Positions 51,254 through 63,155 of a stretch of 64,000 bases of DNA are shown piece by piece (position 1 is the stretch's first letter; each line of letters opens with the position of its first letter). The stretch is taken from the NCBI RefSeq assembly GCF_029227915.1, contig NC_079876.1, positions 37,679,828 to 37,743,827 of the forward strand, given 5' to 3'. The DNA comes from Hydractinia symbiolongicarpus (Eukaryota; Cnidaria; Hydrozoa; Anthoathecata; Hydractiniidae). Under the pieces are notes generated by a model, which worked only from the letters and a program-made list of their open reading frames with translations, made no database searches and was not told the origin of the DNA. Made by a program: the position numbers and the translations under genes.

Positions 51254-54200
51254 TTGTAGCGCTTCATTTAAAAATTTAAATTAATAAGTCATTTTTTACT
51301 GTGGGACCAATCCTAGCCGTTATCGCGCCCTGAAGAAATAGCGACAGTTTCCGAAACTTCATTTCATTGACTTTCTAACGGTGTCAGTCCGTTTGAGTTA
51401 CAACGGTTGCGTAACATATTCGTACCAACATGAATTTAGCGATATTTTCCTGATATTACTAGGTTTCATCGCCTTTAACAATAAAATGATTGACTGTGGG
51501 ACTTAATTGAACTAAATTTTGACTGTGACCTGATAAATGTGATAAATGAAAAAATTGGACTCCAAGAAATAGCATTCTTCTTAATTTGATATGAGTGCCT
51601 AAACTCAGCGTTTACACTGGGCGCTGTTGTAGCGCTTCATTTAAAAATTAAAATTAATAAGTCATTTTTTACTGTGGGACCAATCTTAGCCGTTATCGCG
51701 CACTGAAGAAATAGCGACAGTTTCTAAAACTTCTTTTCATTGACTTTCTAACGATGTCAGTCCGTTTGAGTTACAACGGTTGTGTCGCATATTTGTACCA
51801 GCATGAACTTAGCGATATTTTTCTGATATTACTAGGTTGCATCGCCTTTAACAATGAAACGATTGACTGTAGGACTTAATTAAACTAACTTTGGACTGTG
51901 ACCTGATAAATGTGATAAATGAGACAATTGGACTCAAAGAAATAACATTCTTCTTAATTTGACGTGATTGCCGGAACTCAACGATTACACTAGGCTCTGT
52001 GGTAGCGCTTCATTTAAGAATTTAGATAAATAAGACATTCTTTACTGCGGGACCAATCCTAGCAGTTATCGCGCGCTGAAGAAATAGCGACAGCTTCAAA
52101 AACTACATTTCATTGAATTTCAAACAGTATCAATCCGTTTGAGTTACAGCGGTTGAGCCACATATTCGTAGCAACATGTATTTTTTGATATTTTTCAGGT
52201 ATTACTAGGTTGTATGGCTTTTAACATTGAAACGATTGACGTTGGGATCCGTTTGAGTTACAACGGTTGCGTAACATATTCGTACCAACATGAATTTAGC
52301 GATATTTTCCTGATATTACTAGGCTTCATCGCCTTTAACAATAAAATGATTGACTGTGGGACTTAATTGAACTAAATTTTGAGTGTGACCTGATAAATGT
52401 GATAAATGAAAAAACTGGACTCCAAGAAATAGCATTCTTCTTAATTTGATATGATTGCCTAAACTCAGCGTTTTACTGGGCGCTGTTGTAGCGCTTCATT
52501 TAAAAATTTAAATTAATAAGTCATTTTTTACTGTGGGACCAATCCTAGCCGTTATCGCGCCCTGAAGAAATAGCGACAGTTTCAGAAACTTCATTTCATT
52601 GACTTTCTAACGGTGTCAGTCCGTTTGAGTTACAACGGTTGGGTCACCTATTCGTACCAACATGAATTTAGCGATATTTTCCTGATATTACTAGGCTTCA
52701 TCGCCTTTAACAATAAAATGATTGACTGTGGGACTTAATTGAACTAAGTTTTGAGTGTGACCTGATAAATGTGATAAATGAAAAAATTGGATTCCAAGAA
52801 ATAGCATTCTTCTTCATTTGATATGATTGCCTAAACTCAGCGTTTACACTGGGCGCTGTTGTATCGCTTCATTTAAAAATTTAAATTAATAAGTCATTTT
52901 TTACTGTGGGACCAATCTTAGCCGTTATCGCGCACTGAAGAAATAACGACAGCTTCAAAAACTACATTTCATTGAATTTCAAACAGTATCAATCCGTTTG
53001 AGTTACAGCGGTTGAGCCACATATTCGTAGCAACATGTATTTTTTGATATTTTTCAGGTATTACTAGGTTGTATGGCTTTTAACATTGAAACGATTGACG
53101 TTGGGATTTAATTTAACTAACTTTGGACTGTGACCTGATAAATGTGAACTCAGCGATTGCACTGGGTGCTGTGGTAGCCGTTATCGCGCGCTGAAGAAAT
53201 AGCGACAGTTTCAAAAACTACATTTCATTGACTTTCTAACGGTGTCAGTCCGTTTGAGTTACAACGGTTGGGTCACATATTCGTACCAACATGTATTTCT
53301 TGATACTTTTCGGGTATTACTAGGTTGTATGGCTTTTAACAGCGAAACGATTGACTGCGGGACTTAATTGAACTGACTATGGACTGTGACCCTGTAAATG
53401 TGAAAGCGAGACAATTGGACTTCAAGAAATAACATTCTTCTTAATTTGAAATGATTGCCGAAACTCAACGATTACACTAGGCTCTGTGGTAGCGCTTCAT
53501 TTAAGAGTTTAGATAAATAAGACATTCTTTACTGTGGGACCAATCCTAGCAGTTATCGCGCGCTGAAGAAATAGCGACAGCTTCAAAAACTACATTTCAC
53601 TGACTTTCTAACGGTGTTAGTCCGTTTGAGTGAAAACGGTTGGGTCACATATTCCTACCAACATGTATTTAGCGATATTCCTCTGACATTACTAGATCGC
53701 ATCGCTTTTAACAGTGAAATGATTGACTGTGGGACTTAATTGAACTAACTTTGGACTGTGACCTGATAAATGTGATAAATGAGAAAATTGAAATTCAAAA
53801 AATAACATTCTTCTTAATTTGACATGATTGCCGGAACTCAGCGATTACACCGGCCGCTGTGGTAGCGCTTCAATTCAAAATTAAGATAAAAAACTCATTT
53901 GTTGCTGAGGGACTAATCCTATCCGTTAGCCCGCGCTGAAGAAATAGCGACAGTTTCAGAAACTTCATTTCATTGACTTTCTAACGGTGTCAGTCCGTTT
54001 GAGTTACAACGGTTGCGTCACATATTCGTACCAACATGAATTTAGCGATATTTTTCTGATATTACTAGGTTTCATCGCCTTTAACAATAAAATGATTGAC
54101 TGTGGGACTTAATAGAACTAACTTTTCACTGTGACCTGATAAATGTGATGAATGAGAAAATTGGACTCCAAGAAATAGCATTCTTCTTAATTTGAATTGA

Positions 54201-57200
54201 TTGCCTAAACTCAGCGTTTACACTGGGCTCTTTTGTAGCGCTTCCTTTAAAAATTTAAATTAATAAGTCATTTTTTACTGTTCGACCAATCCTAGCCGTT
54301 ATCGCGCCCTGAAGAAATAGCGACAGTTTCAAAAACTTCTTTTCATTGACTTTCTAACGGTGTCAGTCCGTTTGGGTTACAACGGTTGCGTCACATATTC
54401 GTACCAACATGAATTTAGCGATATTTTTCTGATATTCCTAGGTTGCATCGCCTTTAACAATTAAACGATTGACTGTGGGACTTAATTGAACTAACTTTGG
54501 ACTGTGACCTGATAAATGTGATAAATGAGAAAATTGGAATTCAAAAAATAACATTCTTCTTAATTTTACATGATTGCCGGAACTCAGCGATTACACCGGC
54601 CGCTGTGGTAGCGCTTCAATTCAAAATTAAGATAAAAAACTCATTTTTTACTGTGGGACCAATCCTAGCCATTATCGCGCCCTGAAGAAATAGCGACAGT
54701 TTCAGAAACTTCATTTCATTGATTTTCTAACTGTGTCAGTCCGTTTGAGTTACAACGGTTGCGTCACATATTCGTACCAACATGAATTTAGCAATATTTT
54801 TCTGATATTACTAGGTTGCATCGACTTTAACAATTAAACGATTTACTGTGGGACTTAATTCAACTAACTTTGGACTGTGACCTGATAAATGGGATAAATG
54901 AGAAAATTGGAATTCAAAAAATAACATTCTTCTTAATTTGACATGATTGCCGGAACTCAGCGATTACACCGGCCGATGTGGTAGCGCTTCAATTCAAAAT
55001 TAAGATAAAAAACTCATTTTTTGCTGAGGGACCAATCCTAGCCGTTAGCGCACGCTGAAGAAATAGTGACAGTTTCAAAAACTACATTTCACTGACTTTC
55101 TAACGGTGTCAGTCCGTTTGAGTTTAAACGGTTGGGTCACATATTCGTACCAACATGTATTTAGCGATATTCATCTGACATTACTAGGTTGCATCGCTTT
55201 TAACAGTGAATTGATTGACTGTGGGACTTAATTGAACTAACTTTGGACTGTGACCTGATTAATGTGATAAATGAGAAAATTGGAATTCAAGATAAAACAT
55301 TCTTCTTAATTTGACATGATTGCCGGAACTCAGCGATTACACCGGCCGTTGTGGTGGCGCCTCAATTCAAAATAAATATAAAAAACTCATTTTTTGCTGA
55401 GGGACCAATCCTAGCCGTTAGCGCGCGCTGAAGAAATAGTGACAGTTTCAAAAACTACATTTCATTGACTTTCTAACGGTGTCAGTCCGTTTAAGTTTCA
55501 ACGGTTTGGTCATATATTCGTACCAACATGTATTTAGCGATATTCATCTGATATTACTAGGTTGCACCTCTTTTAACAGTGAAACGATTGACTGTGGGAC
55601 TTAATTGAACTAACTTTTGACTGTGACCTGATAAATGTGATAAATGAAAAAAATTGACTCCATGAAATAGCATTCGTCTTAATTTGACATGGTTGCCGAA
55701 ACTCAGCGACTACACTTGGCGCTGTGGTAGCGCTTCATTTAAGAATTAAGATGAAAAGTCATTTTTTTACTGTGGGACCAATCCTAGCCGTTATCGCGCG
55801 CTGAAGAAATAGCGACAGTTTTAAAAACTACATTTCATTGACTTTCTAACGGTGTCAGTCCGTTTGAGTTTTAACGGTTGGGTCACATATTCGTACCAAC
55901 ATGTATTTAGCGATATTTTTCCGATATTACTAGGTTGCATCGCCTTTAACAATGAAACGATTGACTGTGGGACTTAATTGAACTAACTTTGGACTGTGAC
56001 CTGATGAATGTGATAAATAAGACAATTGGACTCCAAGAAAAAAACATTGTTCTTAACTTGACATGATTGCCGAAACTCAGCGACTACACTTGGCGCTGTG
56101 GTGGCGCTTCATTTAAGAATTAAGATGAAAAAGTCATTTTTTTACTGTGGGACAAATCCTAGCCGTTATCGCGCGCTGAAGAAATAGCGACAGTTTCAAA
56201 AACTACATTTCATTGACTTTTTAACAGTATCAATCCATTTGTGTTACAACGCTTGAGTCACATATTCGTTATGGCTTTTAACAGTAAATTGATTGACTGT
56301 GGGACTTAATTGAACTAACTTTGGACTGTGACCTGATTAATGTGATAAATGAGAAAATTGGACTCGAAGAAAAAACATTGTTCTTAATTTGACATGATTG
56401 CCGAAACCCTGTGACTACATTTGGCGCTGTGGTAGCGCTTCATTTAAGAATTAAGATGAAAAAGTCATTTTTTTACTGTGGGACCAATCCTAGCCGTTAT
56501 CGCGCGCTGAAGAAATAGCGACAGTTTTAAAAACTACATTTCATTGACTTTTTAACAGTATCAATCCGTTTGAGTTACAACGGTTGCGTCACATATTCGT
56601 ACCAACATGAATTTAGCGATATTTTTCTGATATTACTAAGTTGCATCTCCTTTAACAATGAAACGATTGACTGTGGGACTTAATTGAACTAACTTTGGAC
56701 TGTGACCTGATGAATGTGATAAATGAGACAATTGGACTCCAAGAAATAACATTGTTCTTAATTTGACATGATTGCCGAAACTCAGCGACTACACTGGTCG
56801 CTGTGGTAGCGCTTCATTTAAGAATTAACATGAAAAAGTCATTTTTTTACTGTGGGACCAATCCTAGCCGTTATCGCGCGTTGAAGAAATAGCGACAGTT
56901 TCAAAAACTACATTTCATTGACTTTTTAACAGTATCAATCCGTTTGAGTTACAACGCTTGAGTCACATATTCCTACCAACATGTATTTCTTGATATTTTT
57001 CAGGTATTACTAAGTTGTATGGCTTTTAACAGCGAAACGATTGACTGTGGGAATTAATTGAACTGAGTATGGACTGTGACCTTATAAATATAAAAGTGAG
57101 ACAATTGGACTCCAAGAAAAAACATTGTTCTTAATTTGACATGATTGCCGAAACTCAGCGACTACACTGGTCGCTGTGGTAGCGCTTCATTTAAGAATGA

Positions 57201-58801
57201 ACATGAAAAAGTCATTTTTTTACTGTGGGACCAATCCTAGCCGTTATCGCGCGCTGAAGAAATAGCGACAGTTTCAAAAACTACATTTCATTGACTTTCT
57301 AACAGTGTCAGTCCGTTTGAGTTTTAACGGTTGGGTCACATATTCGTACCAACATGTATTTAGCGATATTTTTCCGATATTACTAGGTTGCATCGCCTTT
57401 CACAATGAAACGATTGACTGTGGGACTTAATTGAACTAACTTTGGACTGTGACCTGATGAATGTGATAAATGAGACAATTGGACTCCAAGAAAAAATATT
57501 CTTCTTAATTTGACATGATTGCCAAAATTCAGCGATTATACTGGGCGCTGTGGTAGCGCTTCATTTAAGAATTAAGATAAGAAAGTCATATTTTACCGTG
57601 GGACCAATCCTAGCCGTTATCTCGCGCTGAAAAAAAAGCGACAGTTTCAAAAACTATATTTCATTGACTTTCTAACGGTGTCAGTCCGTTTGAGTTTAAA
57701 CGGTTGGGTCACATATTCGTACCAACATGTATTTAGCGATATTCATCTGACATTACTAGGTTGCATCGCTTTTAACAGTGAAACGATTGACTGTGGGACT
57801 TAATTGAACTAACTTTAGACTATGACCTGATGAATGTGATAAATGAGACAATTGGACTCCAAGAAATAACATTGTTTTTAATTTGACATGATTGCCGAAA
57901 CTTAGCGACTACACTGGTCGCTGTGGTAGCGCTTCATTTAAGAATTAACATAAAAAAGTCATTTTTTTACTGTGGGACCAATCCTAGCCGTTATCGCGCG
58001 CTGAAGAAATAGCGACAGTTACAAAAACTACATTTCATTGACTTTCTAACGGTTTCAGTCCGTTTGAGTTTTAACGGTTGGGTCACATATTCGTACCAGC
58101 ATGTATTTAGCGATATTTTTCCGATATTACTAGGTTGCATCGCCTTTAACAATGAAACGATTGACTGTGGGATTAATTGAACTAACTTTGGACTGTGACC
58201 TGATGAATGTGATAAATGAGACAATTGGACTCCAAGAAAAAACATTGTTCTTAATTTGACATGATTGCCGAAACTCAGCGACTACACTGGTCGCTGTGGT
58301 AGCGCTTCATTTAAGAATGAACATGAAAAAGTCATTTTTTTACTGTGGGACCAATCCTAGCTGTTATCGCGCGCTGAAGAAATAGCGACAGTTTCAAAAA
58401 CTACATTTCATTGACTTTCTAACAGTGTCAGTCCGTTTGAGTTTTAACGGTTGGGTCACATATTCGTACCAACATGTATTTAGCGATATTTTTCCGATAT
58501 TACTAGGTTGCATCGCCTTTCACAATGAAAAGATTGACTGTGGGACTTAATTGAACTAACTTTGGACTGTGACCTGATGAATGTGATAAATGAGACAATT
58601 GGACTCCAAGAAGAAATATTCTTCTTAATTTGACATGATTGCCAAAATTCAGCGATTATACTGGGCGCTGTGGTAGCGCTTCATTTAAGAATTTAGATAA
58701 GAAAGTCATATTTTACCGTGGGACCAATCCTAGCCGTTATCTGGCGCTGAAAAAAAAGCGACAGTTTCAAAAACTATATTTCATTGACTTTCTAACGGTG
58801 T
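51253..58801 (+). repeat. satellite array between LINE B and LINE C (about 20 monomers)
   Basis: Right-domain monomers, with GCATCGCCTTTAACAATG frequent in place of GCATCGCTTTTAAC. Truncated or recombinant monomers occur at about 52247 (GTTGGGATCCGTTTGAG), about 53145-53180 (the scar shared with 48707), and about 56270 (ATATTCGTTATGGC). From about 55990 the variant CTGATGAATGTGATAAAT dominates. No gene is seen; 62-94-codon open frames here are satellite-derived. Confidence 0.92.
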
Positions 58802-59404
58802 CAGTCCGTTTGAGTTTAAACGGTTGGGTCACATATTCCTACCAACATGTATTTCTTAATATTTTTCAGGTATTACTAAGTTGTATGGCTTTTAACAGCG
58901 AAGCGATTGACTGTGGGAATTAATTGAACTGAGTATGGACTGTGACCTTATAAATATAAAAGTGAGACAATTGGACTCTTAGAAATAACATTCTTCTTAA
59001 TTCGACATGATTGCCGAAACTCAGCGATTACACTGGGCGCTGTGGTAGCGCTTCATTCAAGAATTAAGATAAGAAAGTCATTTTTGCTGTGGGACCAATC
59101 CTAGCCTTTATTGCGCCCTGAAGAAATAGCGACAGTTTCAAAAACTACATTTCATTGACTTTCTAACGGTGTCAGTCCGTTTGAGTTACAACGGTTGCGT
59201 CACATATTCGTACCACCATGAATTTAGCGATATTTTTCTGATATTACTAGGTTGCATCGCCTTTAACAATGAAATGATTGACTGTGGGACTTAATTGAAC
59301 TAACTTTGGACTGTGACCTGATGAATGTGATAAATGAGACAATTGGACTCCAAGAGAAAACATTGTTTTTAATTTGACATGATTGCCGAAACTCAGCGAC
59401 TACA

Positions 59405-59866
59405 TGTATGCAAATTTTAATTATTGTCCCTTAGTTTGGCATTTCTCTTCTTCAAAATCTCTATTGAAAATTGAAAAACTCCACAACAGGGCTTTAAGTT
59501 TTATTCATGATGACCCAAGACCAGTTGATTGCCTCCCAAATAAACATTATATGGAATTACTAAGGCACAGATATTTATGCATAGAAATATTTAAAATTCG
59601 GAGAAACATCAGTCCTTCTTTCATGAAAGATATTTTCCTTTTTGAGGAAACTGATAGGCCAGTAAGAAGTCAAAACATGAACAACCATCAGTGTAAAAAC
59701 AAGAGCCTTTGGTCTAAACAGTTTGCGATGTTTAGCCCCAAAAGTTTGGAATAAACTTCCTTTTCATACGAAGAGTTGCAAAGATCTAGTGAAATTTAAG
59801 CAAATGATTAAAAAATGGAATGGCTCTCACTGTTCATGCACAGAGTGTCGGCAACTGATTCCATAA
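59405..59866 (+). pseudogene. LINE C ORF2 C-terminal fragment with frameshift
   Basis: Reads YANFNYCPLVWHFSSSKSLLKIEKLHNRAL, then LCIEIFKIRRNISPSFMKDIF, then TDRPVRSQNMNNH, aligning with residue about 231 onward of LINE A's palm-thumb fragment. The upstream codons from 59383 are satellite. The frame ends at 59754, but a second frame from about 59738 gives PKVWNKLP through KKWNGSHCSCTECRQLIP and stops at 59866, so one frameshift lies at about 59680-59740. The end carries the C-x-C-x2-C cluster also seen in LINE A. RT catalytic motifs are absent because of truncation. Confidence 0.88.
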
Positions 59867-60061
59867 CTTGCGTAATCAATACGAAAATGGCAGAGGGGGA
59901 ATGTTTATCCTTTATTTATTATTTATTCATTATTTATTTATTATAGTTTTCATCTAAATTGTAAATATATAAAAATATTTGGTTGGTTTTGATTAGTTTT
60001 TTGCAAAATATTACTTTTTTTAAAGAACTATTGTATATAATAACCCACGGTAAATAAATTA

Positions 60062-60089
<28 letters not shown>
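60062..60089 (+). repeat. (AATC)7 microsatellite tail of LINE C, copy 1
   Basis: Seven perfect AATC units after GGTAAATAAATT at the element's 3' end, directly abutting the satellite. Confidence 0.92.
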
Positions 60090-60092
<3 letters not shown>

Positions 60093-61581
60093 TGGCGCTG
60101 TGGTAGCGCTTCATTTAAGAATTAAGATAAAAAAGTCATTTTTTACTGTGGGACCAATCCTAGCCGTTATCGCGCGCTGAAGAAATAGCGACAGTTACAA
60201 AAACTACATTTCATTGACTTTCTAACGGTTTCAGTCCGTTTGAGTTTTAACGGTTGGGTCACATATTCGTACCAGCATGTATTTAGCGATATTTTTCCGA
60301 TATTACTAGGTTGCATCGCCTTTAACAAAAAAACGATTGACTTGGGACTTAATTGAACTAACTTTGGACTGTGACCTGATGAATGTGATAAATGAGACAA
60401 TTGGACTCCAAGAAATAACATTGTTCTTAATTTGACATGATTGCCGAAACTTAGCGACTACACTGGTCGCTGTGGTAGCGCTTCATTTAAGAATTAACAT
60501 GAAAAAGTCATTTTTTTACTGTGGGACCAATCCTAGCCGTTATCGCGCGCTGAAGAAATAGCGACAGTTACAAAAACTACATTTCATTGACTTTCTAACG
60601 GTTTCAGTCCGTTTGAGTTTTAACGGTTGGGTCACATATTCGTACCAGCATGTATTTAGCAATATTTTACCGATATTACTAGGTTGCATCGCCTTTAACA
60701 ATGAAACGATTGACTGTGGGACTTAATTGAACTAACTTTGGACTGTCACCTGATGAATGTGATAAATGAGACAATTGGACTCCAAAAAAAAACATTGTTC
60801 TTAATTTGACATGATTGCCGAAACTCAGCGACTACACTGGTCGCTGTGGTAGCGCTTCATTTAAGAATTAACATGAAAAAGTCATTTTTTTACTGTGGGA
60901 CCAATCCTAGCCGTTATCGCGCGCTGAAGAAATAGCGACAGTTACAAAAACTACATTTCATTGACTTTCTAACGGTTTCAGTCCGTTTGAGTTTAAACGG
61001 TTGGGTCACATATTCCTACCAACATGTATTTCTTAATATTTTTCAGGTATTACTAAGTTGTATGACTTTTAACAGCGAAGCGATTGACTGTGGGAATTAA
61101 TTGAACTGAGTATGGACTGTGACCTTATAAATATAAAAGTGAGACAATTGGACTCTTAGAAATAACATTCTTCTTAATTCGACATGATTGCCGAAACTCA
61201 GCGATTACACTTGGCGCTGTGGTAGCGCTTCATTCAAGAATTAAGATAAGAAAGTCATTTTTGCTGTGGGACCAATCCTATCCTTTATTGCGCCCTGAAG
61301 AAATAGCGACAGTTTCAAAAACTACATTTCATTGACTTTCTAACGGTGTCAGTCCGTTTGAGTTTTAACGGTTGCGTCACATATTCGTACCACCATGAAT
61401 TTAGCGATATTTTTCTGATATTACTAGGTTGCATCGCCTTTAACAATGAAATGATTGACTGTGGGACTTAATTGAACTAACTTTGGACTGTGACCTGATG
61501 AATGTGATAAATGAGACAATTGGACTCCAAGAGAAAACATTGTTTTTAATTTGACATGATTGCCGAAACTCAGCGACTACA

Positions 61582-62043
61582 TGTATGCAAATTTTAATTA
61601 TTGTCCCTTAGTTTGGCATTTCTCTTCTTCGAAATCTCTATTGAAAATTGAAAAACTCCACAACAGGGCTTTAAGTTTTATTCATGATGACCCAAGACCA
61701 GTTGATTGCCTCCCAAATAAACATTATATGGAATTACTAAGGCACAGATATTTATGCATAGAAATATTTAAAATTCGGAGAAACATCAGTCCTTCTTTCA
61801 TGAAAGATATTTTCCTTTTTGAGGAAACTGATAGGCCAGTAAGAAGTCAAAACATGAACAACCATCAGTGTAAAAACAAGAGCCTTTGGTCTAAACAGTT
61901 TGCGATGTTTAGCCCCAAAAGTTTGGAATAAACTTCCTTTTCATACGAAGAGTTGCAAAGATCTAGTTAAATTTAAGCAAATGATTAAAAAATGGAATGG
62001 CTCTCACTGTTCATGCACAGAGTGTCGGCAACTGATTCCATAA
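61582..62043 (+). pseudogene. LINE C ORF2 C-terminal fragment, copy 2
   Basis: Encodes the same 123-codon open piece from 61560 (the first codons are satellite) ending at 61931, then the shifted frame to the stop at 62043 with the terminal Cys cluster. The frameshift is shared with copy 1, so it predates the duplication. Confidence 0.88.
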
Positions 62044-62238
62044 CTTGCGTAATCAATACGAAAATGGCAGAGGGGGAATGTTTATCCTTTATTTATTATT
62101 TATTCATTATTTATTTATTATAGTTTTCATCTAAATTGTAAATATATAAAAATATTTGGTTGGTTTTGATTAGTTTTTTGCAAAATATTACTTTTTTTAA
62201 AGAACTATTGTATATAATAACCCACGGTAAATAAATTA

Positions 62239-62266
<28 letters not shown>
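62239..62266 (+). repeat. (AATC)7 microsatellite tail of LINE C, copy 2
   Basis: Seven AATC units, the same number as in copy 1. Unchanged length of a normally unstable repeat fits a very recent duplication. Confidence 0.92.
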
Positions 62267-62269
<3 letters not shown>

Positions 62270-63155
62270 TGGCGCTGTGGTAGCGCTTCATTTAAGAATT
62301 AAGATAAAAAAGTCATTTTTTACTGTGGGACCAATCCTAGCCGTTATCGCGCGCTGAAGAAATAGCGACAGTTACAAAAACTACATTTCATTGACTTTCT
62401 AACGGTTTCAGTCCGTTTGAGTTTTAACGGTTGGGTCACATATTCGTACCAGCATGTATTTAGCGATATTTTTCCGATATTACTAGGTTGCATCGCCTTT
62501 AACAAAAAAACGATTGACTTGGGACTTAATTGAACTAACTTTGGACTGTGACCTGATGAATGTGATAAATGAGACAATTGGACTCCAAGAAATAACATTG
62601 TTCTTAATTTGACATGATTGCCGAAACTTAGCGACTACACTGGTCGCTGTGGTAGCGCTTCATTTAAGAATTAACATGAAAAAGTCATTTTTTTACTGTG
62701 GGACCAATCCTAGCCGTTATCGCGCGCTGAAGAAATAGCGACAGTTACAAAAACTACATTTCATTGACTTTCTAACGGTTTCAGTCCGTTTGAGTTTTAA
62801 CGGTTGGGTCACATATTCGTACCAGCATGTATTTAGCAATATATTACCGATATTACTAGGTTGCATCGCCTTTAACAATGAAACGATTGACTGTGGGACT
62901 TAATTGAACTAACTTTGGACTGTCACCTGATGAATGTGATAAATGAGACAATTGGACTCCAAAAAAAAACATTGTTCTTAATTTGACATGATTGCCGAAA
63001 CTCAGCGACTACACTGGTCGCTGTGGTAGCGCTTCATTTAAGAATTAACATGAAAAAGTCATTTTTTTACTGTGGGACCAATCCTAGCCGTTATCGCGCG
63101 CTGAAGAAATAGCGACAGTTACAAAAACTACATTTCATTGACTTTCTAACGGTTT

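Larger units (their letters stand above)
59405..60091 (+). mobile_element. LINE C, strongly 5'-truncated, copy 1
   Basis: The satellite stops after CAGCGACTACA and resumes with TTGGCGCTGTGGTAGC. Between them lie the C-terminal third of a LINE ORF2, a 3' UTR, and an (AATC)7 tail. No clear target-site duplication is visible; about one satellite base appears lost, compared with CGACTACACTTGGCGC at other monomers. The orientation is the same as LINEs A and B. Confidence 0.92.
58802..60978 (+). repeat. 2,177-bp composite unit (satellite plus LINE C), copy 1
   Basis: Tandem unit of about four monomer-equivalents of satellite plus LINE C. The left junction lies in the CTAACGGT-GTCAGTCC region, where copy 2 reads GTTTCAGTCC just outside. 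Offsets of 2,177 bp hold for LINE C, its microsatellite tail and the flanking satellite. Confidence 0.9.
61582..62268 (+). mobile_element. LINE C, copy 2 (carried by tandem duplication)
   Basis: Same truncation point, same frameshift and same tail length as the copy 2,177 bp upstream, with identical satellite junctions. It therefore arose by duplication of the composite unit, not by a second retrotransposition. Confidence 0.93.
60979..63155 (+). repeat. 2,177-bp composite unit (satellite plus LINE C), copy 2
   Basis: Near-identical tandem copy of 58802-60978. Differences noticed include TTCTTCGAAATC for TTCTTCAAAATC and CTAGTTAAATTT for CTAGTGAAATTT in the LINE, and GTATGACTTTT for GTATGGCTTTT in the satellite. 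Confidence 0.9.

Noticed and set aside
47565-54685. 62-codon plus-strand open frames at 47565 and 54497
   Set aside because: Both start at the same satellite position (GGACTGTGACCTGATAAATG) and are chance open frames of the repeat.
61582-62268. Second LINE C as an independent insertion
   Set aside because: Identical junctions, frameshift and tail length, plus duplicated satellite flanks at a constant 2,177-bp offset, show it was copied with the unit.
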